Shown: positions 62,026 through 64,000 of the stretch, one piece after another
Layout: every line of letters starts with the position of its first letter
Numbering within the stretch: the stretch's first letter is position 1
Origin: Allomuricauda ruestringensis DSM 13258
GTDB lineage: Bacteria; Bacteroidota; Bacteroidia; Flavobacteriales; Flavobacteriaceae
Length of the DNA: 64,000 bases
Direction of reading: 5' to 3'
NCBI RefSeq assembly: GCF_000224085.1
Contig: NC_015945.1
Coordinates: forward strand, 1,747,501 to 1,811,500
The notes under the pieces: generated by a model
The model's database searches: none
Seen by the model: only the letters and a program-made list of their open reading frames with translations
Told to the model about the DNA's origin: nothing
Made by a program: the position numbers and the translations under genes

Positions 62026-62955
62026 TTATTTGGAGATTAGACCCAATGAATGATTTTTGTCCTTCTTCAATTGTTCCTTGAGTTCTTCAATGGAGTTAAA
62101 CTTATGCTCGTCTCGAATGCGGTGCAGTAGACTCACCTGGATTTTTTTGTCGTATAGGTTTCCTTCAAACTCAAAAAAATTGACCTCGACGCTTTTTTGG
62201 GAGCCATCTACGGTAGGGTTGAAGCCGATGTTCATCATTCCAAAGTACACTTTTCCGTCGATTTTGCTCTTTACAACGTAGACACCATTCTTAGGGATAA
62301 GTTTATACGCTTCGGCTATGTGAAGGTTGGCCGTTGGGAAACCGAATCCCTTTCCCAGACCCTTTCCTTTTTTTACGGTTCCGGTGAGCATGTAGGCATA
62401 ACTTAGATAATTGTTGGCGGTCTCCACATCTCCCTCCAAAAGCGCCTTTCTAATTTTGGTAGAGCTTACGGATACATCATCTATTTCTTGGGCGGGAATC
62501 TCCTCCACTTCAAAATCCAAGGTGTTTCCAAAGGAAATAAGGTCTTGGATGTTGGCATTTCGGTTGCGCCCAAACCTATGGTCGTACCCAATTATTATTC
62601 TTTTAGACTTCAAGTTGTTCACGAGAATATCACGAACAAAATCTATGGCGGAAAGCCTTGAAAATTGTTTGGTAAAGGGGTGAATGATCAAATAATCCAA
62701 TCCCAAAGTATCCAAAATCTGTTTTTTCTCTTCGAGCGTATTCAACAGTTTTATGTCCACATCTTTTTGCAGAACCATGCGCGGATGTGGGAAAAAAGTG
62801 AGTACCGTGGATTTTAACCCTGTGTTTTTGGCACTATTTGTGAGGCGTTCCAATATCTTTCGGTGCCCAAGATGTACACCATCAAAAGTGCCGATAGTCA
62901 CCACTGTATGGTGCGGAATGTCCTTAAAATCAGAAATGTTGTGGATTGTTTCCAA
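62026..62955 (-). CDS. ribF: bifunctional riboflavin kinase/FAD synthetase
   Basis: 309 residues. The FAD synthetase half has VVTIGTFDGVHLGHRKILER and KRIIIGYDHRFGRNRNANIQ; the kinase half has VKKGKGLGKGFGFPTANLHI and YFGMMNIGFNPTVDGSQKSV. It phosphorylates riboflavin to FMN and adenylates FMN to FAD. No FMN riboswitch is seen in the short upstream region, which is shared with a divergent secreted protease. Confidence 0.94.
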   Translation of the reverse strand: METIHNISDFKDIPHHTVVTIGTFDGVHLGHRKILERLTNSAKNTGLKSTVLTFFPHPRMVLQKDVDIKLLNTLEEKKQILDTLGLDYLIIHPFTKQFSRLSAIDFVRDILVNNLKSKRIIIGYDHRFGRNRNANIQDLISFGNTLDFEVEEIPAQEIDDVSVSSTKIRKALLEGDVETANNYLSYAYMLTGTVKKGKGLGKGFGFPTANLHIAEAYKLIPKNGVYVVKSKIDGKVYFGMMNIGFNPTVDGSQKSVEVNFFEFEGNLYDKKIQVSLLHRIRDEHKFNSIEELKEQLKKDKNHSLGLISK

Positions 62956-62979
62956 CTAATCAAGAAATAAAAAAAGGCT

Positions 62980-62987
62980 TACATTTG
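62980..62987 (+). promoter_or_regulatory. -7 box for the zinc protease gene
   Basis: TACATTTG, an exact TAnnTTTG match, 25 bases before the ATG at 63013. No TTTG at the expected distance. Confidence 0.35.
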
Positions 62988-63012
62988 AAATTATACTATG
63001 CCCTAACCGAGT

Positions 63013-64000
63013 ATGAAAGCTAATTTACATCTTGTTTTTTCAATAACCATATTTTTTAGCTGCTTTTGCATTTATGGGCAGCAGGGTTATTGGAAAACTA
63101 TACCCAAACAGTCTAACCTGCGAAGTGCTTCCCTAACGGATATTTCGGGAGCTAAAAAGGTTTTGTCTTTGGATAAAGCGATTTTTTTCAATGAGTTGAA
63201 ATCTTTTTCAACAACAAAGGCCAACAGAAAAGTTGTATATCTGCCCAATAGCGAGGGAACTATTGTTCCGTTCCATTTGAAGGAAACCCCGGTGCTGCAC
63301 CCAGACCTTGCCAAAAAATATCCGAATATCAAATCTTACACGGGAGTAAGTTCGGATGGCAAATACAAAGTAAAGCTAAGTAGTTCTCACAAAGGCCTTC
63401 AAGCTATGTTGGTGGATTTGAAGGACAACAAAACAGCTTTTATGGAACCGGTTTCCAATAAATCGGATGCCTATGCTTTGTATGATAAAGAGGATGGTCT
63501 TTCCTCAAAAATGGATTTTATCTGTGAAACCAGCAAAGACCTATTCGGAACAGGAAGTAAATCATCGGGCACTACGGCAAAGACCATTGTTCCTTTGGTG
63601 GATGATCAAGTGCTACGTAAATACAGAATTGCGATTTCCGCAACTGGAGAATATACTGAAGAAATGGGCGGCACCGTAGCGGATGCTTTGGCTGGAATAA
63701 ATGCTACCATAACCCGTGTGAATGAGGTGTTTGAGACCGATTTAGGGGTAACACTCGAACTGGTTGCCAATAACGACCAAATTATCTTTACCAATGCCAA
63801 TACAGACCCGTATGGAAATAGTTTGAACTCGGAAGTACAGGCTACGATTACTTCTGTAATTGGAGAAGAGAACTACGATGTGGGCCATCTTTTCCATAAG
63901 GTGAACGAAGGTTTGGATAATGGTAATGCCGGTTTCATTGCTTCTGTTTGTGTGGACAACAGAAAAGGAAGTGCTTTTTCTTCAGCGAACAATCCGCAGG
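63013..64000 (+). CDS. secreted zinc metalloprotease, reprolysin-like, N-terminal part
   Basis: Open from ATG at 63013 to the window end (329 codons seen). Signal peptide (MKANLHLVFSITIFFSCFCI), a propeptide (VVYLPNSEGTIVPFHLKE, YTGVSSDGKYKVKLSS) and the start of the catalytic domain: RKYRIAISATGEYTEEMGGT, VNEVFETDLGVTLELVANND and DVGHLFHKVNEGLDNGNAGF, typical of flavobacterial M12B-like proteases. The HExxH zinc motif and any sorting domain lie beyond the window. Divergent from ribF. Confidence 0.75.
   Translation, partial: MKANLHLVFSITIFFSCFCIYGQQGYWKTIPKQSNLRSASLTDISGAKKVLSLDKAIFFNELKSFSTTKANRKVVYLPNSEGTIVPFHLKETPVLHPDLAKKYPNIKSYTGVSSDGKYKVKLSSSHKGLQAMLVDLKDNKTAFMEPVSNKSDAYALYDKEDGLSSKMDFICETSKDLFGTGSKSSGTTAKTIVPLVDDQVLRKYRIAISATGEYTEEMGGTVADALAGINATITRVNEVFETDLGVTLELVANNDQIIFTNANTDPYGNSLNSEVQATITSVIGEENYDVGHLFHKVNEGLDNGNAGFIASVCVDNRKGSAFSSANNPQ

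Noticed and set aside
1..64000. CRISPR arrays, rRNA operons, integrases, transposases, phage genes
   Set aside because: None seen; the repeats are dispersed palindromes without regular spacers and there is no recombinase frame.

Overview
The window is about 64 kb of chromosome from a member of the Bacteroidota, most likely a marine Flavobacteriaceae close to Muricauda/Allomuricauda. This placement is inferred from several signs: a TonB receptor next to a DUF4249 lipoprotein, a type IX secretion C-terminal domain, DUF1501/DUF1800, a short-chain-type threonine dehydrogenase, a fused ornithine-lipid acyltransferase, TTTG/TAnnTTTG promoters and frequent TTG starts. Base composition looks like low-40s percent GC. 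I see no rRNA, tRNA, CRISPR array, prophage or insertion sequence. Genes are densely packed and no gene-free stretch exceeds 300 bases.

Layout. 1-4.4 kb: the end of a TonB-dependent receptor, then a DUF4249 lipoprotein and a secreted macroglobulin/plug-like protein, apparently one operon. 4.5-10.7 kb: a small acidic protein, threonine dehydrogenase, small secreted proteins, a sugar-epimerase-like SDR protein and a membrane M28 peptidase. 10.8-16.9 kb: a CBS protein, then a minus-strand run of zinc-ribbon, pentapeptide-repeat and large BNR/sortilin-like proteins, then DUF6265 and SIMPL proteins. 17-25.3 kb: glycerate kinase, GNAT, Dps, a short SSB, a secreted M28 peptidase, a 53-residue Cys/Lys-rich protein, PAP2 phosphatase and a histone-deacetylase-family hydrolase. 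25.3-33.1 kb: Tex, MetG and the DUF1501/DUF1800 pair. 33.2-38.5 kb: YraN, an ACT-like protein, a DUF3352-like protein, a serine hydrolase and an orphan. 38.5-47 kb: Mfd, PdeM, the ligase-associated DEXH helicase, TerB and fructose-bisphosphatase. 47.1-51.3 kb: GNAT, aspartate kinase, OlsF-type acyltransferase and GNAT. 51.4-63 kb: a long minus-strand run with DUF4870, VOC, DUF1801, a 2-hydroxyacid dehydrogenase, cupin, NTF2-like, MgtE, RsmA, GGCT, DUF4286, a TPR protein, SerS, an HTTM protein and RibF. From 63 kb: the start of a secreted reprolysin-like zinc protease cut by the window end.

The most striking non-genic signal is a family of short palindromic repeats built from recurring modules (TGTCA..TTCGAG, CTCGACTGCGCTCGA, CTGAACTTGTTTCAG, GGAATCTCAT). 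About eight copies or composites lie between genes. Four more fragments lie inside the reading frames of mfd and metG, where they encode extra peptides without breaking the frame. Other points of note are the His-rich leader before the Tat signal of the DUF1501 protein, the plug-like domain in the third gene of the receptor operon, the split ligase-associated repair module, an SSB without the usual acidic tail, and a separate 131-bp palindrome beside the SSB gene.
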